DNA from: Vibrio sp. 10N.286.49.B1
GTDB lineage: Bacteria > Pseudomonadota > Gammaproteobacteria > Enterobacterales > Vibrionaceae
Assembly: GCF_002873335.1 (NCBI RefSeq)
Contig: NZ_MCUW01000009.1
Span: 3,307-67,306, forward strand
Direction of reading: 5' to 3'
DNA length: 64,000 nucleotides
Part shown: one piece after another, positions 46,152 to 54,899 of the stretch
Layout: each line of letters begins with the position of its first letter
How positions within the stretch are numbered: position 1 is the first letter of the stretch
Notes under the pieces: model-generated
The model's database searches: none
Told to the model about the DNA's origin: nothing
Seen by the model: the letters and a program-made list of their open reading frames with translations, nothing else
Position numbers and translations under genes: made by a program

Positions 46152-46161
46152 ACTTCCGCCC

Positions 46162-47148
46162 CTATACTAAAGCGACATGACGTAGGATTTCGTCAACGAC
46201 TAAACTGGGCGTAACCCCGTCTGACATTGCTTCAAAGGTCAACGTAATTCGGTGCCCTAGTACCGCTTGAGCAATCGAGCGGACATCATCTGGTGTGACG
46301 TAATCACGCCCTTCTACGTGCGCATGGGCTCGACTACAACGATCCAGCGCGATAGAGGCTCGTGGGCTTGCACCTATTTCGATCCACTCGGCCAATTTTG
46401 ACTCCGAATAGCGCTTGGGCTCACGTGTAGCAATAATTAAGTCAACAATGTAGCGATCAATCGACTCCGAGACATAAGCATGCTTCACCATTTCACGTTC
46501 CTGAATAATGAAATCTTGGTTTTCAAACAATACCCGCTTTGAATCAAAGACCGTGTCATCAACAAGTCCCATATCTTCGTTTCTTATTAAGCGTACAATG
46601 GCTAACTCGGCTTCCGCTGATGGGTAATCGACATCAATCTTCATAACAAAACGATCCATCTGAGCTTCCGGCAGTGGATAGGTGCCTTCTTGTTCAACTG
46701 GATTTTGCGTGGCGAGCACCATAAAGGGACTCGGCAACGGCCTTGTTTCACCCGCTACGGTTACGGTTCCCTCTGCCATCCCTTCCAGTAGCGCAGCCTG
46801 AACTTTAGCTGGAGCTCGGTTAATTTCATCAGCGAGTACGATAGGGCTAAAGATAGGTCCGGGCTGGAACGTCAAACACCCTTGCTCATGATGGTAGAGC
46901 TGCGCTCCCGTGATATCAGATGGCAACAAGTCAGGTGTGAATTGTATTCGGCTAAACCCCAAATTCAGCGCTTCAGACAACGCTTTTACTGCCCGTGTTT
47001 TAGCGGTACCAGGAAGCCCTTCAAGTAGAATATGACCGCCTGTAAGTAGCGCAATAATCATCGATTTTGTGACATGACTTTGACCAACAATGGCGGCGTT
47101 AACTTCATTAATCAAAGAGACCAATGGAGAGTGGACAGCGTTATTCAT
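46162..47148 (-). CDS. MoxR-family AAA+ ATPase
   Basis: 328 aa with Walker A (LLEGLPGTAKTRAVKAL), Walker B (PIVLADEINRAPAKVQAALLE), sensor 1 (VLATQNPVEQEGTYPLPEAQ) and the C-terminal lid domain (GASPRASIALDRCSRAHAHV). MoxR ATPases work with VWA proteins to mature or activate other proteins. It is the energy-using member of the complex encoded by the genes around it. Confidence 0.95.
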   Translation of the reverse strand: MNNAVHSPLVSLINEVNAAIVGQSHVTKSMIIALLTGGHILLEGLPGTAKTRAVKALSEALNLGFSRIQFTPDLLPSDITGAQLYHHEQGCLTFQPGPIFSPIVLADEINRAPAKVQAALLEGMAEGTVTVAGETRPLPSPFMVLATQNPVEQEGTYPLPEAQMDRFVMKIDVDYPSAEAELAIVRLIRNEDMGLVDDTVFDSKRVLFENQDFIIQEREMVKHAYVSESIDRYIVDLIIATREPKRYSESKLAEWIEIGASPRASIALDRCSRAHAHVEGRDYVTPDDVRSIAQAVLGHRITLTFEAMSDGVTPSLVVDEILRHVALV

Positions 47149-47177
47149 GAGTAAACCTTGTTATAAAATTGGCGAGA

Positions 47178-48152
47178 CTAACGATATTTATCGATAAGCG
47201 CTGTCACTGCCTCTTCTGGTGCAAATTGGCGCAATTTTTCCAAGCACGATATCGCACTCATCTGACTGGATAGTCGAGCCTCACATTGAGAAAACAGATA
47301 CTGAGGATTGCCAGTGGATGCATAAGCTTGGGTAAACAAAGTCCATGCTTCTTGAGGTTCCTGATCTAATATCATCAAACCCAACATATAACTGTATGTC
47401 GCACTGTTGGGCTCAAGTCGATACGCTTGCTGCATGTGCTGAAATGATAGCGATACCTGTTCATTGCGCCAGTAGGAGAGCGATAAGCTGTAGTGCAGCA
47501 TGGCATTGTCATTGTCGGTGACGAGCGCTTGATTGAGCGCCTGAATCGCACGCACCTCTTGATGTTGGTCACTATAAAGCTCAGCAAGAGCGATAGTGAC
47601 ATCAAGGTCATTTGGCTTGGTTTGCCACAAATTTAGCACGTGCTCTGCTTCAGTATATCGTTGACACCACCTAAGTAATTGAGCCTTTTCCAACGCGCCT
47701 TCCTGTGTGGCAGGTAATGCTGCAATATAATGCTGTAACTTAGCGTCTAATTTATTTTGATAGCGAACTGGCAACGACGGCCATAATGGAACAAGTGCAC
47801 GAATCGCCGCTTGTTGAATACGAGGTTGAGAATCTTCGAGTAACGGCTCAACCACATCCCACTTCGCTCGTCCTTGCCAACGTTTAGCGGCCTGAATACT
47901 CGACATTCGCATTTCTATACTCGGAGATCGTGATGCTCTGCCAATTGCGATAAGCGCGTTGGGACCTGAAAAATACCCCAATTGCTGCGTCGCGGCGGTA
48001 CGTTGCTCTAGCGGCAAGTCCTGGTTTTGCGACATTTCGGCGAGTTGGGCTTCAGATGCCATCGTAGTCAATAGCTCTGCCAAACTGAAACTGCTATGAA
48101 AGACAAAGCAACTGAGCATTAACCACCTCAACACTCGTATTTGAGCCCTCAT
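47178..48152 (-). CDS. Exported HEAT/TPR repeat protein
   Basis: 324 aa with a Sec signal peptide (about residues 8-26), HEAT-like helices (IGRASRSPSIEMRMSSIQAA, VEPLLEDSQPRIQQAAIRAL) and then TPR repeats (ALAELYSDQHQEVRAIQALN, SLSYWRNEQVSLSFQHMQQA). Probably a periplasmic protein-protein adaptor for the MoxR/VWA system. Overlaps the end of the upstream gene by one base. No named family recognised. Confidence 0.75.
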   Translation of the reverse strand: MRAQIRVLRWLMLSCFVFHSSFSLAELLTTMASEAQLAEMSQNQDLPLEQRTAATQQLGYFSGPNALIAIGRASRSPSIEMRMSSIQAAKRWQGRAKWDVVEPLLEDSQPRIQQAAIRALVPLWPSLPVRYQNKLDAKLQHYIAALPATQEGALEKAQLLRWCQRYTEAEHVLNLWQTKPNDLDVTIALAELYSDQHQEVRAIQALNQALVTDNDNAMLHYSLSLSYWRNEQVSLSFQHMQQAYRLEPNSATYSYMLGLMILDQEPQEAWTLFTQAYASTGNPQYLFSQCEARLSSQMSAISCLEKLRQFAPEEAVTALIDKYR

Positions 48153-48679
48153 TACGCCTCCTCATCCCGGAGGTTTTGGTGCATGGCTTCTGCTTCAATC
48201 ATCAACGAATGAAGAAAATAAACATCATCCGTTTTAGGGAAATCATGCATTACTAGCCATTCATTCACTGCATTCAAGGTATCATCAAACAATATATCTG
48301 CATCGGGGCCCGCCTCTAAGTAAGCTAGTAACTGCAAAGAAGATACAAGTTCTGGATAGGCGACTTCTGGCATCAGTAATGAGGTCATATGGCGATGATA
48401 TACTTGCTTCAATACATCGTGATTCGCCTTAGCCGATTTATACTTCCTTTGTTTATTCTCGTAGCTATCAGTGCAGTCAGGATGTGTAGGCTTTTGCTGA
48501 CAAAAATTAAACTGCGTGGCAAATGACGTATAACGAACACTTTTGGTTTCAAAGGCCAAGTCAATCATGCTGTTGACCTGCTTTTCGGGAAAAAGAACAT
48601 CCACATCGGCAGCAGCCAAAGGTAAGGCATAAAATAACAAAAAAAACAGTGTGAACATTGTTGTCTTTATCGAGCTCAT
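48152..48679 (-). CDS. Exported protein of unknown function
   Basis: 175 aa with a signal peptide (FTLFFLLFYALPLAAA). Two Cys (CQQKPTHPDC) could form a disulfide. The rest is helical with no motif recognised. It sits between the sulfatase maturase (12 bases upstream) and the HEAT/TPR gene, so it belongs to the same transcript; function unknown. Confidence 0.7.
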   Translation of the reverse strand: MSSIKTTMFTLFFLLFYALPLAAADVDVLFPEKQVNSMIDLAFETKSVRYTSFATQFNFCQQKPTHPDCTDSYENKQRKYKSAKANHDVLKQVYHRHMTSLLMPEVAYPELVSSLQLLAYLEAGPDADILFDDTLNAVNEWLVMHDFPKTDDVYFLHSLMIEAEAMHQNLRDEEA

Positions 48680-48691
48680 ATTGTCACCCTC

Positions 48692-49996
48692 TTACTTAAG
48701 TTTGATGTTCATCGCCGCAGGGTGGAACCCTTTATGGACTGGATAACCCATAGTGGCAACGACCATTGATATATATGGATCGATATGTTTGAAAAACTGT
48801 TTCCAACCCGCACACAGATAGTTCAGACCTACTTCGCCATCGAGTGTTTTTATGAAACGATTTTTCGGACATTCCCCGTAGCACGCAAATTGATAGTTGC
48901 ATGTTCTGCATTGCTTGGGTAAAGCGCCTTCCTTGGCTTTCCCAAACTCTTCTTGCCCTTTAGAAAACTGTAAACTCTCTAAAGCAGTGTCATGAATGTT
49001 ACCCAATTTGTACTCTGGATAGACGTAGTGATCGCAAGCAAAGACATCACCATTGTGTTCTATTGCCAACCCCTTGCCACACATTGGTGCTAACGTACAA
49101 AGTGGATTAATCCTGCCCATCCAAGTTTCAACACATGCTTCAAAATAAGGGACATTCACCTTGCCAATATCATTAGATAGCCACTCATCAAAAATGGTGC
49201 ATAGAAATTGCCCCCATTGGCTTGGTGATACACACCATGCCTCCACGATCGAGTTAGGATGACTCGGTTCTGTTTCTGGCATTCCTTGGAATAACACATC
49301 TTGAGCCGACCAATGCTGTGGCGCGGTATCTCTAAATGATTTCGGCTCAACAATAGGGATAAACTGCAATTGCGGTGAACGGATTTCATCACGTAGGAAC
49401 CGGTACACCTCAAGAGGATTCGCACCAACTAGGTTGTTCACGCAAGTCAATGTCGCGAAATTTATCTGGTATTTATGAAGAATTTCGACGCCTTTCATTG
49501 TTTTCTTAAATGTGCCACGACCTGATCGATTCGTTCGGTACGTATTGTGGATCATTTCAGGACCATCAATACTCAATCCAACCATGAAATCATTCTTACT
49601 TAAAAACTTACCCCATTCATCATTAAGTAAGGTGCCGTTAGTTTGCAGATTATTTTCAATGCTTACCCCTTTAGGGCAGTATTTTTTTTGTAATCGAACG
49701 ACATCACGGAAAAAGTTAACGCCTAATAGCGTCGGCTCACCGCCTTGCCAATGGAACACTATTTCCGGATAGTTTTGCTGCTCTATATACGACTGAATGT
49801 ATGTTTCCAGCATGTCTTCTGTCATTTGAGAGCCACAACCTTTATCGTGTCCCAACAAGGTCTCTTTACTTAAGTAATAACAGTAAGTGCAATCAATATT
49901 ACAGGCTGAACCAATCGGCTTAGTCATGATATTCATTCGTTGTACTGGAGATTTTTTAGGTAAATCAATATCAAGCTGTGGCGTGTAATTGGACAT
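48692..49996 (-). CDS. Anaerobic sulfatase-maturating enzyme (radical SAM, anSME)
   Basis: 434 aa. The radical SAM cluster is C32-x3-C36-x2-C39 in SACNIDCTYCYYLSKE. The C-terminal SPASM part carries the extra Cys (CTLAPMCGKG, VFACDHY, CRTCNYQFACYGECPKNRF) for two auxiliary Fe-S clusters. Such enzymes convert the active-site Cys or Ser of sulfatases to formylglycine without oxygen. The target is presumably the arylsulfatase encoded just upstream. It heads the long leftward operon and has an operator-like repeat about 120 bases upstream. Confidence 0.93.
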   Translation of the reverse strand: MSNYTPQLDIDLPKKSPVQRMNIMTKPIGSACNIDCTYCYYLSKETLLGHDKGCGSQMTEDMLETYIQSYIEQQNYPEIVFHWQGGEPTLLGVNFFRDVVRLQKKYCPKGVSIENNLQTNGTLLNDEWGKFLSKNDFMVGLSIDGPEMIHNTYRTNRSGRGTFKKTMKGVEILHKYQINFATLTCVNNLVGANPLEVYRFLRDEIRSPQLQFIPIVEPKSFRDTAPQHWSAQDVLFQGMPETEPSHPNSIVEAWCVSPSQWGQFLCTIFDEWLSNDIGKVNVPYFEACVETWMGRINPLCTLAPMCGKGLAIEHNGDVFACDHYVYPEYKLGNIHDTALESLQFSKGQEEFGKAKEGALPKQCRTCNYQFACYGECPKNRFIKTLDGEVGLNYLCAGWKQFFKHIDPYISMVVATMGYPVHKGFHPAAMNIKLK

Positions 49997-50115
49997 ATCG
50001 AAGCCTCATGATGGGTCCACTATCAATGTGGGTGGTGCTTCCTGTAACGTGCAGTGATAAATAAAAGTGTCGTAAGAGTCATGATTATTATCAATTTTCT
50101 CCTGCTATGCGTAAC

Positions 50116-50129
50116 CAGTATTTATACTG
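50116..50129. promoter_or_regulatory. Operator-like inverted repeat upstream of the maturase operon
   Basis: CAGTA-TTTA-TACTG, preceded by GTAAC and followed by CTTT. Same half-sites and spacer as the repeats at 51898, 53096, 57719 and 57768. Lies between the sulfatase terminator and the maturase start. Confidence 0.6.
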
Positions 50130-50199
50130 CTTTAGCGTTAAGAATAACGTTGCTCATTCCATCTTAGTGTTTACATTTCCCATCGCACAAATAGCACAA

Positions 50200-50221
50200 A
50201 GCCCAGCATTTATGCTGGGCT
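50200..50221 (-). terminator. Terminator after the sulfatase gene
   Basis: Stem AGCCCAGCAT / ATGCTGGGCT with a 2-4 base loop, T-rich on the minus side. Separates the sulfatase from the maturase operon. Confidence 0.75.
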
Positions 50222-50246
50222 AAATCTTAGTGCTTTTTCATGACTT

Positions 50247-51824
50247 TTATTGGTATTGAGCACGTTGCCAGATATTCATTTTCTCTACGATTTGATCGAT
50301 AGAAAAGGAACCTGGAACCTGACGAGGAGGAAACTCTTGGAATGTTTGCAAGAACTGAGCGGTTGAGGCTGCGCCAAGGTACATGTACGGTAAATGTTCA
50401 ATATACCATTTTGTATAACGGCCTTCATGGTCGGCGTTTTCATACGGGTCTTGACGTAAGTTGTACATCTTGGGCGCACGAAGCTCTTCAAATGAGCAAT
50501 TCCATGTTTCTAAGCCATGACAGTTATTTACGCTGAACATAATCTTATAATCACCCACACGAACCGCTGACACATCACCGGCATCCGTGGCATAGATATA
50601 AGACTGACGTGGCCAAGATGCGAGATTGTAGTGGGTTGTCGCTTTACCCGTTTTAAGCGCTGGTAACAGGTTATAGCCATCTAGATGAACTTTGTACTGT
50701 TTGCCGTTTAATTTCTTACCCTTTTTCAGGTCCGCCACAATGGTGGTATCGCCAGTTGCAGCAAGGAATGTTGGTGCCCAGTCGTTATGTGCAGCCATTT
50801 CATTAGCAATTGACCCTGCTGGGATTTTACCCGGCCAGCGCATCATCGCAGGCACACGATGTCCACCTTCCCAAGAAGAGTTTTTCTCACCGCGGAAGCG
50901 AACGGTACCGCCGTCAGGCCAAGATAACTTTTCCGCGCCATTATCGGTCGAATAACTGACGATTGTATTATCAGCGATCTTCAGCTCATCGAGTTTATCT
51001 AGAAGTTGACCGACATGATTATCATGTTCAACCAAACCATCACCGTAGATCCCACCACGCTTAGATAAACCTTTAGACTCCTCCTTTAGGTGAGTCCAAA
51101 CATGCATACGAGTAGCATTAAACCAGATAAAAAATGGCTTCTCTTCCTTGTGCGCTCGATCAATAAAATCTAACGCGGCAGTTAAGAATTCTTCATCAAC
51201 GGTTTCCATGCGCTTTTTCGTCAGTGAACCCGTATCTTCAATTTTGCCGTCTGCGAAAGAGTGGATAACCCCACGAGGGCCAAATTTTTTCTGGAACCAA
51301 GGCATGGATGGGTAATCTGCGTGCTCAGGTTCTTCTTCTGCGTTTAAGTGATAAAGATTTCCAAAAAACTCATCAAAGCCATGCTCTGTAGGTAGTTGCT
51401 CATCAAGGTCACCTAAATGATTTTTACCAAATTGCCCGGTCATATAACCTTTGTCTTTTAGCATAACAGCAATCGTTGGATCTTCGGCTTTCATACCTTG
51501 TTTAGCACCAGGCATGCCTACTTTTGTTAACCCTGTACGAATAGGGTGTTGCCCTGTGATAAATGCCGCTCGTCCTGCTGTACAAGAATTTTCACCATAA
51601 AAATCCGTGAATAAAACACCTTCATTAGCAATTCGGTCAATGTTTGGTGTCCAGTGCCCTGCTTGTCCTTTAGTGTAAGCACTTAAGTTATCCATTCCGA
51701 TGTCATCTCCCCAAATTGCAAGAATATTCGGACGAGAGGTATCGGTAGTCGCATAACTGGCCATTGCGGTCGTCGCTAAAGCGGCACCTACAACCAATTG
51801 TAAAAAGGTTTTTTTCTTGAACAT
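50247..51824 (-). CDS. Periplasmic arylsulfatase (Cys-type)
   Basis: 525 aa with a signal peptide (LQLVVGAALATTAMASYA), metal-binding Asp40 and Asp41 in LAIWGDDIGMDNLS, and the formylglycine site Cys81-Thr-Ala-Gly-Arg in FYGENSCTAGRAAF. Further features are KNHLGDLDEQLPTEHGFDEF and YSTDNGAEKLSWPDGGT. It hydrolyses sulfate esters in the periplasm once Cys81 is converted to formylglycine. The natural substrate is not readable from sequence. Transcribed alone and divergently from the LuxR-type gene. Confidence 0.93.
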   Translation of the reverse strand: MFKKKTFLQLVVGAALATTAMASYATTDTSRPNILAIWGDDIGMDNLSAYTKGQAGHWTPNIDRIANEGVLFTDFYGENSCTAGRAAFITGQHPIRTGLTKVGMPGAKQGMKAEDPTIAVMLKDKGYMTGQFGKNHLGDLDEQLPTEHGFDEFFGNLYHLNAEEEPEHADYPSMPWFQKKFGPRGVIHSFADGKIEDTGSLTKKRMETVDEEFLTAALDFIDRAHKEEKPFFIWFNATRMHVWTHLKEESKGLSKRGGIYGDGLVEHDNHVGQLLDKLDELKIADNTIVSYSTDNGAEKLSWPDGGTVRFRGEKNSSWEGGHRVPAMMRWPGKIPAGSIANEMAAHNDWAPTFLAATGDTTIVADLKKGKKLNGKQYKVHLDGYNLLPALKTGKATTHYNLASWPRQSYIYATDAGDVSAVRVGDYKIMFSVNNCHGLETWNCSFEELRAPKMYNLRQDPYENADHEGRYTKWYIEHLPYMYLGAASTAQFLQTFQEFPPRQVPGSFSIDQIVEKMNIWQRAQYQ

Positions 51825-52126
51825 GGGCTCAGACCTATCGGTTATTAATAGTAAAATTGTCGTGAGCTATTATTGGGAGTTTGGTTTTTCAGGTAACCAG
51901 TAGAATTACTGCTTAAATAAATCACCAGGTAAACTTTAGTCAATAGTGACGATAGCCTCATAAAACATTATTACGTATCAAGACAGCCCTCTCATCAAGT
52001 AGTTAGTATAGATAAAGTTGCCCCGACATTATCGTCATAACGGTTATTCATCTATACTTGGTCATGATATAAACTAGCCAAAATATAATTACTTATGCTC
52101 ACATCAAAGAAAAAAGGTTACGCTCG
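51825..52126. other. Divergent promoter region between sulfatase and LuxR-type regulator
   Basis: Non-coding, AT-rich. Holds the operator-like repeat at 51898-51911. No other palindrome of note. Confidence 0.5.
51898..51911. promoter_or_regulatory. Operator-like inverted repeat upstream of the sulfatase
   Basis: CAGTA-GAAT-TACTG, about 75-87 bases before the sulfatase ATG. It shares even its flanks (GTAAC before, CTT after) with the site upstream of the maturase. Confidence 0.6.
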
Positions 52127-52915
52127 ATGATAGACACTAAGCCTGATAATTTTGAATCTCTTCTCATGGCACAATCCAATGCTTTAACATCCTGTCAGCC
52201 TAAGAATTTTGATGAAACCTTTATTATTTTGGCACAACAAGCATTGGATTGGTTTAAATTGGATCGATTAACCTTGTTCCCAAATTCGATGATTTTACTC
52301 AATGATGGGAAAACTATTTCAGTATCAAGAGCAACAATCCCAGACCTAAACAAGCAGCGCTTTTTGAAAGGCAATTACAAAGACTATTTAAAAATATTAA
52401 GAGTTAAATTATCTTGGCAGGTATTTGATAGCGATGCCCTCAAGCATCATAAACTCGACCCAATGAAAGAATTATATCAAGAAGGCGTACGCTGGCATGG
52501 GGTCATTCGTTTAGAACTCTTTGGGCAAACTTGGGGCGCGCTCGCCTTCTCTCGATTTAGCTTAGACGAAACCGAACTCACTGAGCAAGACATGAAGCGA
52601 ATTAAGCTCTTATGTGACATGTGGCTTTGCTTTTGGCAACACTCGACAATGACTCGCAATTTAAGCCTAGATGATCAAGTCAACATCGACGAAAGTGAAA
52701 AGTTACTGCTGCTTAGCAAAAAACAATGTTCTGTTTTAACACTCTTAGCTCAAGGTTACACCGCTAAACAATGTGCTGAAAAGCTGTTTTTGAGCCCTCG
52801 AACAATTGAATCCCATAAATATCGAATGCTCGATTTATTGGAACTAGAAAACCACACCGAGCTCGTTCAGTTTTCACTGCGAAATGGCTTGGGCATTGAA
52901 TCGAATGACAGCTAA
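52127..52915 (+). CDS. LuxR-type transcriptional regulator
   Basis: 262 aa with a C-terminal LuxR helix-turn-helix (about residues 193-255: LLLSKKQCSVLTLLAQGYTA, EKLFLSPRTIESHKYRMLDLL). The N-terminal 180 residues look like a GAF-type sensor (LDWFKLDRLTLFP, WGALAFSRFSLDE) and lack a phospho-acceptor receiver domain. Divergent from the sulfatase and upstream of the HlyD/FadL operon; the likely local regulator of genes carrying the shared inverted repeat. Effector unknown. Confidence 0.88.
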   Translation: MIDTKPDNFESLLMAQSNALTSCQPKNFDETFIILAQQALDWFKLDRLTLFPNSMILLNDGKTISVSRATIPDLNKQRFLKGNYKDYLKILRVKLSWQVFDSDALKHHKLDPMKELYQEGVRWHGVIRLELFGQTWGALAFSRFSLDETELTEQDMKRIKLLCDMWLCFWQHSTMTRNLSLDDQVNIDESEKLLLLSKKQCSVLTLLAQGYTAKQCAEKLFLSPRTIESHKYRMLDLLELENHTELVQFSLRNGLGIESNDS

Positions 52916-52992
52916 TATTATCTAGTAGCTAACCTATTTTCATGATTTGTACACATAATCAGTAGCAATAACTCATTCAGACTACGACTCGA

Positions 52993-53033
52993 TTTTTATA
53001 CCGAATCAGTACTTTCCTTATTCGGTATAAAAA
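52993..53033. terminator. Terminator after the LuxR-type gene
   Basis: Perfect 14-bp stem TTTTTATACCGAAT / ATTCGGTATAAAAA with a 13-base loop, T and A runs on the two ends so it can act both ways. Confidence 0.8.
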
Positions 53034-53095
53034 CACACCGCCCTCTTTTCATAAATTAACCTGACTCAATGTTTTGGCCTATTCATATTCCATAT

Positions 53096-53109
53096 CCGTA
53101 ATTTTACTG
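53096..53109. promoter_or_regulatory. Operator-like inverted repeat upstream of the DUF3302-like/HlyD/FadL operon
   Basis: CCGTA-ATTT-TACTG followed by CTTC; one mismatch from the CAGTA-N4-TACTG form. About 95-108 bases before the first gene. Confidence 0.5.
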
Positions 53110-53203
53110 CTTCATCTTCCCTATATCCTCCTTACCATCCTCCCCATGCCATGACGCATTTATGGCGTACCTCTTTTTCGTTCACTCACTTTTAGGAACA
53201 CTT

Positions 53204-53536
53204 ATGAGCTTGGTAAGTATGCCTTTCGTTGCAACTGGTTTTGACACTGGCTTGCACATCGTTGCCGGTGTCGTCTTAATAGGCACTATCGTCGGGGCTC
53301 TCTATGCATTTTGGAAGTTCCACGAATTACCCATTCACCATGCAGACAAAATGAAACATGGCCAAATGGCTTTGGTCACAACCCTCACTTGGATTGGTTT
53401 CATCTGGCACTGGGTTTGGGTGCTAGCCGTAATCATTGCATTTGTGGATTCAGAGCAGACCATTCGTCGTACCCGAAAAATTTGGAATGACACCACTCCC
53501 AGCGCAGTAATTAAAGAAGGCGAACAATCATGTTAG
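53204..53536 (+). CDS. Small inner-membrane protein, DUF3302-like (YiaW/YibI type)
   Basis: 110 aa from ATG 53204, which follows AGGA-N7; an upstream ATG at 53162 has no ribosome site. Two or three transmembrane helices and a HELPIHHADKMKHG segment similar to the HDIPYxxAKKRNHP of YiaW. In E. coli such proteins are paired with a HlyD-type partner, as here (7-base overlap). The family assignment is by resemblance. Confidence 0.65.
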   Translation: MSLVSMPFVATGFDTGLHIVAGVVLIGTIVGALYAFWKFHELPIHHADKMKHGQMALVTTLTWIGFIWHWVWVLAVIIAFVDSEQTIRRTRKIWNDTTPSAVIKEGEQSC

Positions 53537-54753
53537 AAGGACTAGCGGTATGGGCGCTATTTATTTACCTACTAAGGCTGGTGGGGATTCCTTGGACAAA
53601 ACCATTTAAACTCTTTGCCTACGGCGGAGGAAGCGCGTGGTTACTATTTGTTTGGGTGGGACTCATTACGTGGGCACCAATGGACTTATCTGGTGGCTCG
53701 GTTGTTCAATCACCACACATCCAATTGCGACCGGGCTCAACACGAATTACCGGCTCTATTGATAAGCTTCACATTTCACCAAACCAAGAGTTAAAACAAG
53801 GTCAACTTGTTTACGAAATCAATAATGAACCTTATAAAATAGCGGTTGGGAAATCACAAGCTTTGCTAGCAGTGGCTGAGATGTCCTACCGTTCCGCAGT
53901 ACAAGATGCCAATATCGCCGATACCAATTACCAAGTTTCTCTGGAAGATATTGATATAATTGCGAATCAAATATCAGCGGCTCGACAAGATCTTGAACTA
54001 AAAGAAAGAACATTGCAGCGCTTTGTTAAACAGAATACTAAAGTAAAAAACACCGTCGCTGAAAGTAATCTTGATCAACAAAAAACCGTCATTGCCATGA
54101 CAAAAAATCAAATTGAAATTCTTAAATCTCAACATGATAAAGCACTGATCAACGAACAGAAAAGCAAAAATCTACTCGCAAAATCCCAGCTCACCATAAA
54201 AAGTAAGCAGGCAGATATCGCCAGTAAACAGTCTCAATTAAATCAAGCCATGTGGGACTTATCTCAGACAAAGGTTTATGCACCTGTTGATGGATACGTC
54301 ACCAATTTCATTGCTCGAGAGGGGCAGTTTATTGGCGCAACGCCAAGACTAAAAATGTACAGCAATGAAAAATTCGTGTTGATGCGAATTAATCATCAGG
54401 CATTTAGGAATATTCGTGTAGGTCAAGAAGCTGAATTTGCCTCTGCGATTTATCCTGGCAAGGTTTTCTCTGCTGTGGTTGAGGGAATTGTTGAAGCCAC
54501 GGGGGAATCCCAAGGTTCACTCGTTGCCCGTGAAACCAATGTTCGCGCTACTACTGGCAAAAATGTTCAGAATAAACATCACTTTGTTCGCTTGAGTATT
54601 CACGAGCCAGCAGGCTATGACATTCCAGTTGGCGCTGTTGGTCTAGCCTGGGTAAATGCAGAAAAACCTATCCCTTTTCTGAATTTCCTCAACGTTATTC
54701 GCGGCATCATTATTCGAATGAAAGCTCAGATCTACTACATCTACAGCATGTAA
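53530..54753 (+). CDS. HlyD/EmrA-type membrane fusion protein
   Basis: 407 aa: two N-terminal membrane helices, then a biotinyl-lipoyl/barrel-sandwich hybrid (ITGSIDKLHISPNQELKQGQ), a long coiled-coil hairpin (about residues 110-240, rich in Gln/Lys/Asn), the second lipoyl half (LSQTKVYAPVDGYVTNFIAR) and a beta-barrel. No ABC or RND pump gene is next to it; it may work with the small membrane protein, as YiaV/YibH with YiaW/YibI. Confidence 0.85.
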   Translation: MLEGLAVWALFIYLLRLVGIPWTKPFKLFAYGGGSAWLLFVWVGLITWAPMDLSGGSVVQSPHIQLRPGSTRITGSIDKLHISPNQELKQGQLVYEINNEPYKIAVGKSQALLAVAEMSYRSAVQDANIADTNYQVSLEDIDIIANQISAARQDLELKERTLQRFVKQNTKVKNTVAESNLDQQKTVIAMTKNQIEILKSQHDKALINEQKSKNLLAKSQLTIKSKQADIASKQSQLNQAMWDLSQTKVYAPVDGYVTNFIAREGQFIGATPRLKMYSNEKFVLMRINHQAFRNIRVGQEAEFASAIYPGKVFSAVVEGIVEATGESQGSLVARETNVRATTGKNVQNKHHFVRLSIHEPAGYDIPVGAVGLAWVNAEKPIPFLNFLNVIRGIIIRMKAQIYYIYSM

Positions 54754-54899
54754 TTGACGCTACTCCAGTAACGAAAGGGGTCTAATGCGACCTCTTTCTT
54801 TCACTTTATTTTCTTGGTTCCGTGGATATTGAACCTAGACGCTTTGCGGCCTCACTACAACTAACACGAACCTACGCGCTAAAAATAAGTCTATTTATT

